This document shows, in pieces, positions 50,578 through 59,419 of a stretch of 64,000 bases of DNA; position 1 is the stretch's first letter; every line of letters starts with the position of its first letter. The translations under genes and the position numbers were made by a program. Origin of the DNA: Methylobacterium dankookense (GTDB lineage Bacteria > Pseudomonadota > Alphaproteobacteria > Rhizobiales > Beijerinckiaceae); NCBI RefSeq assembly GCF_902141855.1, contig NZ_CABFVH010000017.1, positions 1 to 64,000 on the forward strand, in the 5' to 3' direction. The notes beneath the pieces were generated by a model. That model worked only from the letters and a program-made list of their open reading frames with translations, searched no databases and was not told the origin of the DNA.

Positions 50578-51942
50578 GTGACGACGCCCCTCGCCCCGAG
50601 CCTGGCCGCCCATCCGGTCTCCCGCCCGCCGTCACCCGGTGCGGTCGGGGCGCTCGCCCCGATCGATTGGCGGCGCTACGCGATCGCCGGCTACGCGCTC
50701 ATCGCCGCGTTCTTCGGGGGCGCGGGCGCCTGGGCGGCCGTCACGCGCCTGGATCGCGCCGTCATCAGCCCCGGAATCATCGTCGCGGAGAGCAGCCGCA
50801 AGACCGTTCAGCACTTCGAGGGCGGCATGGTCCAGGCGGTGCTCGTGAAGGACGGGCAGAGCGTCCGGGCCGGCGACGTCCTCCTGCGCATCGATCCCGT
50901 CCAGTCCCAGGCGAGCGCCGACCTGTTCCGGAACCAGCTCGACGCGGCCCTCGTGCTGGAGGCGCGCCTGCGGGCCGAGCAGGACGGGACCGACGACCTG
51001 CGCCTGCCGGCCGAGATCGCCGCACGGCGCTCCGAGCCGGCGCTCGCCCGCATCATCGCCGATCAGGCCGGCCAGATGGCGGAGCGGCGGACGACGCTGC
51101 GGGGTCAGCTCGCCCTCGTCGAGGCCAAGGTCACCCAGCTGCGGACGGAGATCTCAGGTCTTGCCGTCGAGAAGGCCTCGGTCGAGCAGCAGGTCGGCTT
51201 CATCCGGCAGGAGCTCGAGGGCCTGCGCAGCCTGCACGCGAAGAACCTGATCCCGCTGTCGCGCCTCCTCGTCATGGAGCGGGAGCGCACCCGCCTGGAG
51301 GGCGTGATCGGGCGCTCGGTGGCGGAGCGGGCGAAGGCCGAGAACGCCATCAGCGAGGCCGGGCTGCAGATCACCCAGTTGAAGCAGAAGCTCCAGGAGG
51401 CGATCACGGCCCAGCTCCTCGAGACGCGGCAGAGGATCGGCGAGCTGCGGGAGAAGCTCGTCGTCGCGCAGGACGTGTTCCGGCGGCACGAGATCCGCGC
51501 CACGCACGAGGGCGTGATCCAGGGGCTCAAGGTCTCCGCGATCGGGCAGGTCATCCGCTCGGGCGAGCCCCTGATGGAGATCGTCCCGACCACCGACCGC
51601 CTCGTCATCAACGTGCAGTTCTCGCCCAACGACCTCGAAACCGTCCATGCGGGGATGCGGGCGGAGATCAAGTTCCCGACCTTCCAGGCGCGCCGCACGC
51701 CCGCCCTGTTCGGGACGCTCACGACGGTGTCGCGCGACCGCCTCGTCGATGACGGCACGAAGCAGCCCTATTTCGCCGGCACCGTGGAGATCGACGAGCA
51801 CCAGCTCCCGGCCGATGTCAGGCAGCGCCTCGTCGCCGGCCTTCCGGCCGAGGTGGTGGTCTCGGCCGGGGAGCGCACGGCCCTGGAATACATGTTCGCC
51901 CCCTTCTTCGACGCGATGGGACGCGCTTTCCATGAGCGCTAG
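50578..51942 (+). CDS. HlyD-family adaptor of type I secretion
   Basis: A 454-aa membrane-fusion protein. A single membrane helix (about 35-55) follows a short cytoplasmic N-terminus. Lipoyl half-motif GGMVQAVLVKDGQSVRAGDV is split by a long coiled-coil hairpin (about 120-300) from the second half RATHEGVIQGLKVSAIGQVI; a beta-barrel domain with VINVQFSPNDLETVHAGMRA follows. Starts at GTG 50578, three bases after the ATPase stop, so production is coupled. The coil length is usual for PrtE-type adaptors that contact TolC. Confidence 0.93.
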   Translation: MTTPLAPSLAAHPVSRPPSPGAVGALAPIDWRRYAIAGYALIAAFFGGAGAWAAVTRLDRAVISPGIIVAESSRKTVQHFEGGMVQAVLVKDGQSVRAGDVLLRIDPVQSQASADLFRNQLDAALVLEARLRAEQDGTDDLRLPAEIAARRSEPALARIIADQAGQMAERRTTLRGQLALVEAKVTQLRTEISGLAVEKASVEQQVGFIRQELEGLRSLHAKNLIPLSRLLVMERERTRLEGVIGRSVAERAKAENAISEAGLQITQLKQKLQEAITAQLLETRQRIGELREKLVVAQDVFRRHEIRATHEGVIQGLKVSAIGQVIRSGEPLMEIVPTTDRLVINVQFSPNDLETVHAGMRAEIKFPTFQARRTPALFGTLTTVSRDRLVDDGTKQPYFAGTVEIDEHQLPADVRQRLVAGLPAEVVVSAGERTALEYMFAPFFDAMGRAFHER

Positions 51943-52068
51943 AGCGCACGCCATTTCGGCGACCAAGAGCACGCCGGGGCAAGGGCTCGGAGACGCGCCC
52001 GGTCGCACGGCCATCGGGCGCGGCGGCATCCGCCGGAGGACACGGCGCGCGGGCACGGTGAGGGGACG

Positions 52069-55000
52069 ATGAGCACGGTCGTTCCCTTCCTTCGTCCGGC
52101 AGCGGCGCGGCCGGGCAGCTGGTCGCAGCAGGAGCTCGCCGAGTTCTACCGGGTCGAGGCGGCCCTCATCCGGGCCGGGATCGGCATCGCGAGCGAGCAC
52201 GGCCTCAGCGACGAGGGCGAGCCCTGGTTCGTCTTCTGCCGGCCGGACGGCGACGCGATCATCCATTTCGCCCGGATCGACGGCAGCTACCTGATCGCCT
52301 CCGAGGTGCTGGACCGCCCCGTGCGCGGCGCGGATTTCCGCGCCCTGATCGACCAGATCGCCCGCCTTCATCCGGACCTGCTCCCGATCCCGGCGGCCGC
52401 CGCGGGCACGAAGCTCGTGGTTCACCCCGCCGCCCTGCTGGCCGCCCTGGTGGCGGCCGCGGCCCTGAGCCTCTCCGCCGAGGATGCCCATGCGGGCGAG
52501 ATCGGGGCGGGGCCGGAGGGCGCGTTCCCGCTCCCTGCCTCTGGCGCGGCCGGGGCCGCGCAAGGCCAGCCGCAGCCCGCGAAGGCGAAGGGCGCCGGCG
52601 GGCCCAGCGACCAGGAGAGCAGCCGCAAGCAGATCGAAGCCATCATCCTCTCCGCGATGATCTTCGCCGCGGAGGCCTTGGCGGCCGATCATCGCGACGC
52701 GAGCGCGGAGCTGGGCCTCGCGCTCGCGGATCCGGCGGGCGGCGCCCCGAGCCAGATCGCACAGGGCGATGCGGTATCGGGATCGAGCGGAGCGCACGGC
52801 TCCGGGCTCGGCGCCGTCTCGGCGACCCAGTCGGCTGGCCTGACCGCGCAGGGCAGCGGCGCGAGCCAGGCCGCCGCCTCCGCGGGGAGCCGGATCGATG
52901 CGGCTCCGGCGGTCCGAACGGACCTGCCCGGCGACAGGGCGGGGCCTCCGGGCTCGGAAGCCGGGCATCCGTCACCGAGCTTCGGCATCGACGTCGCGCT
53001 GATCGGGGCACCGGCCGAGGCGGGTGCCGTCCGCACCGGCAGCCAGCAGACGTCGACGGCGGGACGCACCGAGAGCGCGGCCGCGACGCTGGACGGGTCG
53101 GGGGCGGCCGGCGGCGATCAGCGCGGCAGCTCCGCTCCGGCGCCGACGGCGGATCCAGGCGGCCAGTCACGGTCCGCCGATGCGGGCCAGTCCGACGCCG
53201 GATCGGGAACGGCCCAGCCGGCCTGGGCCAATGCGGGGGTCCAGACCGTCGTCAACCGGACGCCGGCAACGGTCTCGCGTGATGCGGATGGCCAGGGCAA
53301 CGGCCAAGGTAACGACAACGGCCAAGGCAACAACAGCCAAGGCAATGGCAAAGGCCATGGCTCACTGGCTGAGACCGCGGCCGGGGACAGCGCACAGGTC
53401 GAGCAGGCCAACCGTGGTAACGGCCAGGGTAATGGCAACGGTCAGGGCTCGCAGTCCGAGGCCGCGGCCGGCGACAATACGCAGGTGGAGCAGACCGGCC
53501 GTAGCAACGGCCAAGGCAATAATGGCCAGGGCAATGGTAACGGCCATGGCTCACAGGACGAGGCTGCTGCCGGAAACAATCTGCAGGTCGAGCAGACAAG
53601 CGGCGGCAACGGGCAAGGTAACAACGGTCAGGGCAATGGTAACGGCCACGGCTCGCAGGCTGAAACCGTTGCCGGGGACAATGCACAGGTCGAGCAGACC
53701 GGCCGTAGCAACGGCCAAGGCAACAACGGTCAGGGCAACGGCAACGGCTCGCAGGCAGAGGCCGCTGCCGGAGACAGCGCAAAGGTCGAGCAGACCGGCC
53801 ATGGCAACGGCCAAGGCAACAACGGTCAGAGCAACGGCTCGCAGGCCCAGTCCGACGCGCACGGTGCAATCGAATCCGGCACGCACGGAAACGGCAACGG
53901 TCGGATGCCGGACAACGGCGGCGATCAGGGATCCGTGACGCAGAGCAAGGCCGTTCCCGCTGCCGGGGTCGACCCGCAGGCAGGCCGCCCCGACAGCCAC
54001 GGTCACGGCACCGACGCTGCCGAACAGGGCGACCATCGGGGCCCGGGCGCGCACGGCGCCCATGGGATCGAGCCTGCCTCCGTTCAGGGTACGCCCAAGG
54101 GAACCGTCGAAGCCCGGTCCGACGCGGCGCCGGGCGCTCCGGCACATGCATCGGCCAATCCGGCGGCCTCCGGCCATGGAGCGGACAAGGCCACGGATGC
54201 CCAGCTGCCGAATGACGGACACGGAGCGACCGGTAGCGAGGCCTCGGGCCGTGGCGCCGCCGCGGATCATGCGTCCGCGCAGCCGAACGGGCACTCCCAG
54301 GATGCGGGGTCGCCGTCCGCGGAGCACGCGCGGGGCGGTCCCTCGGATCACGGACCCGCTCATGCCGCGGATTCCACGACGTCGTCCGACCCGCCGAACG
54401 GAGGCCTGTCCGGCGCGAAGGAGCACGGCGCCGCGGCGGCGCACGGGCAGAGCCCCGACGCCGCGGACCATGGCCCGCCCATGCAGACCGGGAGCGGGCC
54501 GGCCACGGCGGAGGATCACCCCGGCACGCCCCCCGCTTCGGCAGCCCAGACCGCGTCCTCGGGGAACGGCCACGCCCAGGCAGGCCAAGCCCCGGCCGAT
54601 CACGGAGCCGCCAGTGCCGTTACCGCTGCGACACCTGCGGCCGGCCAGGAAGCGACCGCACACGGCGCGGACAACGGCTTAGCCGCGCCATCCCGCGGAC
54701 CGAGCCCGACGGCGGCTTCGCAGGCCGAGACGACTTCGCAGTCCGAGACCTCACCGGCCCATCACGTCCAGGGACAGGTCGCTGCCGGCGGTCCGGCCGG
54801 CGATCGCGTCGATCACGGATCGGCCGAGTCTCCGGCCAGTCAGACCCCGGACGCTCAGCCTCAACATCCGTCCGGGGAGGATGCCGCCAAAGCCGTGGCG
54901 CTTCCGCCTCCTGGCCAAACCGGCTCGACGGGGACGGCCAACGCCCTGTCCGGCCATGCCGGACCGGATCAGCCCCCTCCACGCGCGGCGATCGACGCGA

Positions 55001-55155
55001 GCGGCAACCTCGTGTTCCACGCCGACAACCATCGAGACCCGGCGCCCCCGGCCGCCTCACACGGCCCGGACGATCCGGCGGCGCATCCGACTGTAGGTCT
55101 CGTGGGGATTTCGGATCAGGCTCACCCCGTTCACGACCTGTACCATCACACCTGA
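52069..55155 (+). CDS. Large Asn/Gly/Gln-rich repeat protein next to the type I secretion genes
   Basis: A 1028-aa protein, ATG 52069 after GAGGGGAC. Residues 15-110 form a globular N-terminal domain (WSQQELAEFYRVEAALIRAG, then GEPWFVFCRPDGDAIIHFAR). A hydrophobic helix follows (119-137), then about 890 residues of low complexity. Residues 434-594 contain five imperfect 30-34-residue repeats ('EAAAGDNxQVEQTGRxNGQG' then NNGQGNGNGHG). The remainder is His/Gly/Ala/Ser-rich and ends without a calcium-binding RTX block. It may be a surface matrix protein exported by the adjacent system, or a membrane-anchored partner. Repeats vary in length, a sign of recent expansion. Distance from the adaptor gene is 126 bases. 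Confidence 0.8.
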   Translation: MSTVVPFLRPAAARPGSWSQQELAEFYRVEAALIRAGIGIASEHGLSDEGEPWFVFCRPDGDAIIHFARIDGSYLIASEVLDRPVRGADFRALIDQIARLHPDLLPIPAAAAGTKLVVHPAALLAALVAAAALSLSAEDAHAGEIGAGPEGAFPLPASGAAGAAQGQPQPAKAKGAGGPSDQESSRKQIEAIILSAMIFAAEALAADHRDASAELGLALADPAGGAPSQIAQGDAVSGSSGAHGSGLGAVSATQSAGLTAQGSGASQAAASAGSRIDAAPAVRTDLPGDRAGPPGSEAGHPSPSFGIDVALIGAPAEAGAVRTGSQQTSTAGRTESAAATLDGSGAAGGDQRGSSAPAPTADPGGQSRSADAGQSDAGSGTAQPAWANAGVQTVVNRTPATVSRDADGQGNGQGNDNGQGNNSQGNGKGHGSLAETAAGDSAQVEQANRGNGQGNGNGQGSQSEAAAGDNTQVEQTGRSNGQGNNGQGNGNGHGSQDEAAAGNNLQVEQTSGGNGQGNNGQGNGNGHGSQAETVAGDNAQVEQTGRSNGQGNNGQGNGNGSQAEAAAGDSAKVEQTGHGNGQGNNGQSNGSQAQSDAHGAIESGTHGNGNGRMPDNGGDQGSVTQSKAVPAAGVDPQAGRPDSHGHGTDAAEQGDHRGPGAHGAHGIEPASVQGTPKGTVEARSDAAPGAPAHASANPAASGHGADKATDAQLPNDGHGATGSEASGRGAAADHASAQPNGHSQDAGSPSAEHARGGPSDHGPAHAADSTTSSDPPNGGLSGAKEHGAAAAHGQSPDAADHGPPMQTGSGPATAEDHPGTPPASAAQTASSGNGHAQAGQAPADHGAASAVTAATPAAGQEATAHGADNGLAAPSRGPSPTAASQAETTSQSETSPAHHVQGQVAAGGPAGDRVDHGSAESPASQTPDAQPQHPSGEDAAKAVALPPPGQTGSTGTANALSGHAGPDQPPPRAAIDASGNLVFHADNHRDPAPPAASHGPDDPAAHPTVGLVGISDQAHPVHDLYHHT
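53368..53850 (+). repeat. Five imperfect tandem repeats within the large protein gene
   Basis: About 90-102 bases per unit, coding for an Ala/Gly/Asp-Val-Glu-Gln segment followed by Asn-Gly-Gln-Gly runs. Unit lengths are 30, 34, 34, 32 and 30 residues. Such repeats can expand and contract by slipped replication or recombination. Confidence 0.85.
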
Positions 55156-55266
55156 CGATGAAAGCCCCGACGGCGAACATCCGACCCTCGGCCCCGTCAC
55201 GACGGGCCGCATCCGTTCATCGTCCCGACATGAGTTCGGACCAGGCTGGCGCCCATTCCGCCGCCC

Positions 55267-55371
55267 GGAGCCGTTCCTGATCGCGGTGCAATCGGGAACG
55301 GCTCCAAGTACCTTGTTTTGACGGGCTCTTCTTCGCCGAACCGGTATCCACGTCCGCGAAAAATGCTCCAG
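55267..55371. repeat. 105-bp interspersed repeat with long palindrome, copy B
   Basis: Same plan and length as copy A at 36782-36886: left arm GAGCCGTTCCTGAT pairing imperfectly with ATCGGGAACGGCTC, then CCTTGTTTTGACGGGCTC, CTTCGCCGAACCGGTATCCAC and GCTCCAG at the end. It sits between the large repeat-protein gene and the PAS-domain gene. Confidence 0.85.
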
Positions 55372-55446
55372 CCGGCCGTCAAGGATCCGTCCCCGCGCAG
55401 TCTCAATCGGTTGCGGGCAATCGAGAGTTGTACGACAACGCCGACG

Positions 55447-56463
55447 ATGCGCTCGATCGACCTTGAAGCGTCTTCCCGGGATTTCCTGCGCCTGGTGGAA
55501 AGCGCGGGGCTCGTGGGAACGTGGTCGTGGACCTTCGCGACGGACGCGCATGTCTGGTCGCCCGGCCTGTTCCGCATCCTCGGGCTCGAACCGGCCAGCG
55601 CGCGCGCGGAGTACGGCCTCCTGCTCGCGCTGGTCCATCCGGACGACCGGCAGGACGTGACCTCGGCCTCGGACCTGCTGCAGACCGGGCACCTCGCGCA
55701 GCAGACCTTCCGGATCATCCGCCCCGACGGGACGCTGCGCACCGTGATGAGCCGCGGCGAGGTGATCGTGGCGCCGGACGGACGTCCGGTCCAGGCGATG
55801 GGCATGCTCATCGACGTGAGCGACCGCGAGGCCCTGGCGCGCGCGCAGGAAGCCGAGCGACGGCGCAGGCGCGCCATCTTCGAGCAGGTCGGCGCCTTCA
55901 CCTCGACGAGTGCGGTCTATCCCTACATCGACTTCTCGCCCGAGTGGCTGGAACTCGTCGGCCTGCCGAAACAGGCGCTTCTGGAGGAGCCGACCCTGCC
56001 GATTGTCAAGGAGGAGCGGACGCGCTGGCGCGAGCATGGTCGGGAACTCTACCTGACGAAGCAGGTCGTCCACACGCAGCCATGCCTGCACCTGGCGAGC
56101 GGCGAGACCGTGCGCTACCGCATGGTCATGGTGCCGGTGCGCGACGCGCACGGCAACGTCGCCTGCTGGGCGAACTACATCGCGCCGCTCGACCTGCCCG
56201 GACATGCGACGGGCCTTCTCCGGGAGGGGCTGGAGCGGAAGGTGCGCGGCGAGCACCTGCGGGCCGGGCGTGCCCTGCTCGACTGGTCGATGCACCAGTT
56301 CTCCGAGGCGAGCGGCCTCTCGCTGTCGACCATCCGCCGATTGGAGGACGGCGATGCGGGGGCCTCCGAACGCGCGCTGCACGCTGCCGTCGCGGCCCTG
56401 CGGTCGCACGGCATCGTCTTCTCGCTGATGGATGACGGGGTTCTGGCCATCGGCAAGCGCTGA
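55447..56463 (+). CDS. PAS-domain regulator with C-terminal XRE-like helix-turn-helix
   Basis: A 338-aa protein. Residues about 10-125 are a PAS fold-3 domain (GLVGTWSWTFATDAHVWSPG, LFRILGLEPASARAEYG, HPDDR, FRIIRPDGTLRTVMSRGEV). A second, weaker PAS-like region spans about 140-250 (YIDFSPEWLELVGLP, CLHLASGETVRYRMVMVPVR). The end (265-338) has a Cro/C1-type helix-turn-helix (LLDWSMHQFSEASGLSLSTI, RRLEDGDAG). The two PAS domains could bind a small ligand or flavin and tune DNA binding. ATG 55447 is chosen because upstream DNA is repeat B. Same-strand location after the repeat protein gives no clear operon. Confidence 0.82.
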   Translation: MRSIDLEASSRDFLRLVESAGLVGTWSWTFATDAHVWSPGLFRILGLEPASARAEYGLLLALVHPDDRQDVTSASDLLQTGHLAQQTFRIIRPDGTLRTVMSRGEVIVAPDGRPVQAMGMLIDVSDREALARAQEAERRRRRAIFEQVGAFTSTSAVYPYIDFSPEWLELVGLPKQALLEEPTLPIVKEERTRWREHGRELYLTKQVVHTQPCLHLASGETVRYRMVMVPVRDAHGNVACWANYIAPLDLPGHATGLLREGLERKVRGEHLRAGRALLDWSMHQFSEASGLSLSTIRRLEDGDAGASERALHAAVAALRSHGIVFSLMDDGVLAIGKR

Positions 56464-56541
56464 AGGGGATGCGGACTCGGGGCGAGGGCGCGCGTCGGAG
56501 CCAGAGCATGAGGCAAGCCGGAGCCGACATGCGCCGCCCCT

Positions 56542-57168
56542 TCAGGGACAGGCCGCGCCGCCCGGCATCACCACTTCCGGATCGGCGGAGAAGCTGGTCC
56601 CGGACCGCACCGGCCAGGTCACCGCCTCCGACCATGTGAGGGAGAGGTTGAGCCCCTTGACCACCTTCGGCACCACCGCGCCGAGGATCGACTTGTAGGG
56701 CATCGTCACCTCGGCCAGGACGAAGCGCGCGCCCACCCGCTGGAAGTTCGTCGGCACGAGGATGCCGGCCGCGGTCCCGACCGCGCGCTTGCCGGAGGTC
56801 GGGTAGGTGGAGCAGACATAGGCCGCGTCATGGCCGTTCGCCTGGTAGATCCCGATCGCGGAGATCTGGATCGTGGCCGCCGAGGCCTGGAACGGGGCGA
56901 GGACCGGCCCGGCCGAGGCCAGGATGTCGGACATCAGGGCTTGCGCGATCGGGCTCTGGCTGTCGCCCTGGGCCGTGAGATCGGCCAGGGTCCGGCCGAG
57001 CTGGACCACCTTGCGCCTCTGGTCGACGGCGTTGACGACCTCCGCCGTGGCCAGGACGAGGGTGAGCAGGATCGGCAGGAGGAGGGCGAATTCCACCGCG
57101 GCGATGCCCTCGCGCGCCCAGCGGAAGCGACGGAGCGCGCTCGGCCAAAGCAGGCGCTCCGACGACAT
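56542..57168 (-). CDS. TadE/TadG-like pilus assembly protein, last of three
   Basis: A 208-aa protein with the TadE pattern: a short cytoplasmic Arg-rich start, then GIAAVEFALLLPILLTLVLATAEVV with the conserved Glu of pilin-like helices (about residues 21-44), and a periplasmic domain with two Cys. The Glu five residues into the hydrophobic region is the position recognised by the prepilin peptidase TadV. Its ATG overlaps the stop of the upstream TadE-like gene by one base, so the three genes form a tight operon. Confidence 0.85.
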   Translation of the reverse strand: MSSERLLWPSALRRFRWAREGIAAVEFALLLPILLTLVLATAEVVNAVDQRRKVVQLGRTLADLTAQGDSQSPIAQALMSDILASAGPVLAPFQASAATIQISAIGIYQANGHDAAYVCSTYPTSGKRAVGTAAGILVPTNFQRVGARFVLAEVTMPYKSILGAVVPKVVKGLNLSLTWSEAVTWPVRSGTSFSADPEVVMPGGAACP

Positions 57169-57740
57169 CAGCAGGCGCTCCCGCTGCCGGACTGGTAGGG
57201 CTCGACCCGGAACACCGCCGCGGCCTGGAGGAGGGCCGAGCCGTCCGAGAAGGCCGAGAGCCCGAAGCTCAGGCCGCGCGCGAAGAGCGGGTACTTCACC
57301 GCGGCCCGCACCACGGCGATGCTCTTCGGCCCGGGGCAGGCATAGGTGCTGCCGAAGCCGGCGGCCCAGTTGCCTGCAGTCACCGCCGAGGCGCTGGCCG
57401 AGCTCGACGTGAACGAGCTCGCCACGCGCACGTCGAGCTTCAGGTCCGTGCAGCGGAACATCCAGTCGTGGGAATCGAGGTTCTGCCCGCAGATGCTCGC
57501 CTGCAGGTTGCGCAGGATCTGGACTTGGTCGGTCGAGCCGGCATTGCTCTGCTGGAAGGTGCCGGTGAGCAGGCTGCGCGTGGCCTGCTGCAGGGCGAGC
57601 GCGAGGCTGTCGCGCGCGAGATAGACCATCGCATACTGGCAGAGGACCAGCGCCAGGATGATGAACAGGCTGCCGACGATGGCGAACTCGACCGTGTAGG
57701 CGCCCCCGCTCTCCCGGCTGAAGCGGCGGAGCGTCCTCAT
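57168..57740 (-). CDS. TadE-like pilus assembly protein, middle of three
   Basis: A 190-aa protein with an N-terminal ESGGAYTVEFAIVGSLFIIL helix, where the Glu of 'V-E-F-A' matches TadE, followed by a periplasmic region with four Cys likely in disulfides and a Ser/Ala-rich middle. ATG 57740 overlaps the stop of the upstream vWA-TadG-like gene by four bases (ATGA). No other Tad genes such as the ATPase or secretin are in the window. Confidence 0.87.
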   Translation of the reverse strand: MRTLRRFSRESGGAYTVEFAIVGSLFIILALVLCQYAMVYLARDSLALALQQATRSLLTGTFQQSNAGSTDQVQILRNLQASICGQNLDSHDWMFRCTDLKLDVRVASSFTSSSASASAVTAGNWAAGFGSTYACPGPKSIAVVRAAVKYPLFARGLSFGLSAFSDGSALLQAAAVFRVEPYQSGSGSAC

Positions 57741-59032
57741 TGCGACAGCCTCACCTGCGTGAAGTTCTGGAAGATCACCTGGAAGGCCGCACCGATCGAA
57801 GGGGTCGTCGCCGCGTTCACGAACAGGTTCGGCGTGCTGGCGCAGGCGGTCAGCTGCGGGACGATGTCGTCGAAGCGGGTGCCGGGATTGCCGATCCGAC
57901 TCGGCTGGCCGAGCGTGGCCATGTAGCCCCAGTCCCAGGTCATCTTGAGGTAGGGCGCGTAGAGGACGCCGACCGAGACGCTGCGGTCGAGCTTGCGGCA
58001 ATCGGCCGGCGCGAACGGCGTGACCTGCGGCCTCAGCCAGGGCTGCGAGCTGCTCCAGGTCCGGGTCGGATCCTGCACGCCGTCGGTGGCGATGATGACG
58101 AGCTTCTTGGCCGTCGTGGTCCCGTCGCCGCCCGTTCCCACCGCCGAGGCGAAGGAGGGCATGAGCGTGCCGAACAGGGTCGCCCCGTCATAGTCGCCCG
58201 AGGTCGACGGCGCCTGGGGCAGGTTGCTGGAGGCGGTGCCGAGCGTGCTCGTGAGCGGCACCACGGCCGTCAGGGTGGTGCTGAAGGAATAGACCGCGAT
58301 TCGGAGCCGCCGCGAGGCCGAGCTCTGGTTCTGCAGCCAGGTGACGAAGTCGGTGATGCCCTTGTCGATCTCGTTGATCCGCAAGGTGACGCCGTTCTTC
58401 TGCGCCCACTGGAAGGCATCGTAGGACGTGTTCTTCACCGGCGCGCCGTCATGGCACGCGAAGGCGCAGCCGATGTTGTTGTTGAGCTTGTCGATGTCGG
58501 CCTGCGTCGCGCCGATCGCCATCGAGCCCGAGACGTCGATCAGCAGGTAGATGTCCACCATCGGGGAGAGGTTGAGGCTCGAGACCGCGGTGCCGCCCAG
58601 CGGGAACTGCTTGAAGCCGGTGACCTTGAGCAGCGTCGTCGCGGTCGCCGCGGTGTAGCTGCCCGTCACCGTGACGGTGCGGTTCTGCGGCACGATGGTG
58701 AAGGTGGCCTTGGTGCCGGGCGGCAGGTTCGGGGCGGAGTTGAACGAGTCGTTGGCGGCCTGCAGGGCGTTCGCCACGATGGTGGCCGTCGAGAGATTCC
58801 GGGCATCGTCCGCCTGTGCCTTGTTGGCCGCGACGATGACGGCGGCGTCGAGGGCGTTGTTGATCCGGGTTCGATCCTGGATCGCCCGGCCATAGTCGAT
58901 CGCCCCACCGGCAAGAGCGATCAGCGGCAGCAGGAATATCCCGAACAGGATCGGCATCGAGCCGCGACGATCCATCACGACCCGACGCGCCAGCCGCCGG
59001 AGCGTCGTCGGCGCGCGCATCGTCCGTATCAT
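57737..59032 (-). CDS. TadG-like protein with von Willebrand A domain
   Basis: A 431-aa protein. N-terminal TadG helix (RRGSMPILFGIFLLPLIALAGGAIDYG, positions 22-48), a beta region, then a vWA domain with MIDAS motif DVSGSMA and the supporting Thr and Asp (SGDYDGATLFGTLMPS, IIATDGVQDP). Such proteins anchor or cap Tad-type pilus fibres and may bind extracellular ligands through the metal site. ATG 59032 starts the operon; its ribosome-binding site is weak and an internal ATG (59020) is possible. Confidence 0.9.
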   Translation of the reverse strand: MIRTMRAPTTLRRLARRVVMDRRGSMPILFGIFLLPLIALAGGAIDYGRAIQDRTRINNALDAAVIVAANKAQADDARNLSTATIVANALQAANDSFNSAPNLPPGTKATFTIVPQNRTVTVTGSYTAATATTLLKVTGFKQFPLGGTAVSSLNLSPMVDIYLLIDVSGSMAIGATQADIDKLNNNIGCAFACHDGAPVKNTSYDAFQWAQKNGVTLRINEIDKGITDFVTWLQNQSSASRRLRIAVYSFSTTLTAVVPLTSTLGTASSNLPQAPSTSGDYDGATLFGTLMPSFASAVGTGGDGTTTAKKLVIIATDGVQDPTRTWSSSQPWLRPQVTPFAPADCRKLDRSVSVGVLYAPYLKMTWDWGYMATLGQPSRIGNPGTRFDDIVPQLTACASTPNLFVNAATTPSIGAAFQVIFQNFTQVRLSQ

Positions 59033-59419
59033 CTAAGTTGTCCGACGCGGCGTGACTGAGGCATTCGATTCTTTGATCGCAGCGTTGTTTCCCGTCTTCG
59101 GCGGCATGCTTCGCCTCGACGAGCGCACGACGTTCGATTTTGGTGATGTAAAATAAAAATACGTTAACATTCGCGGCAATAAAATCCAACATCATGCTCC
59201 AAAGTGCAGATTCAAATGCTGTTTGCATTAAATGCCGGCAATGATTGCATGGAGTTGTGGTGCGTTTATTTGCGCCGGCCTCGGCAGGCCGGCCGAGCCC
59301 GATCGCAGCGCCGGTTGATTCGGTGGATGCCGCCACGGCGACCGCGCCCTGCGCTACCGGGCCGCCACGGTGCCGGCCGCGAGCACCACGACGGCCGGCA
59401 GGCGCGCATCCGCCTTCCG
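59033..59419. other. Promoter region of the Tad-like operon
   Basis: About 390 bases with a clearly AT-rich part at 59140-59240 (TAAAATAAAAATACG and others), suitable for the promoter of the minus-strand operon. Plus-strand frames here are not protein-like. Confidence 0.5.

Noticed and set aside
48613..50613. Long minus-strand frame opposite the secretion ATPase
   Set aside because: The opposite strand has complete ABC motifs, so this is a shadow.
53290..53850. Repeats in the large gene considered as a CRISPR-like array
   Set aside because: Units are in frame, diverged, about 90-102 bases and without unique spacers; they are protein-coding repeats.
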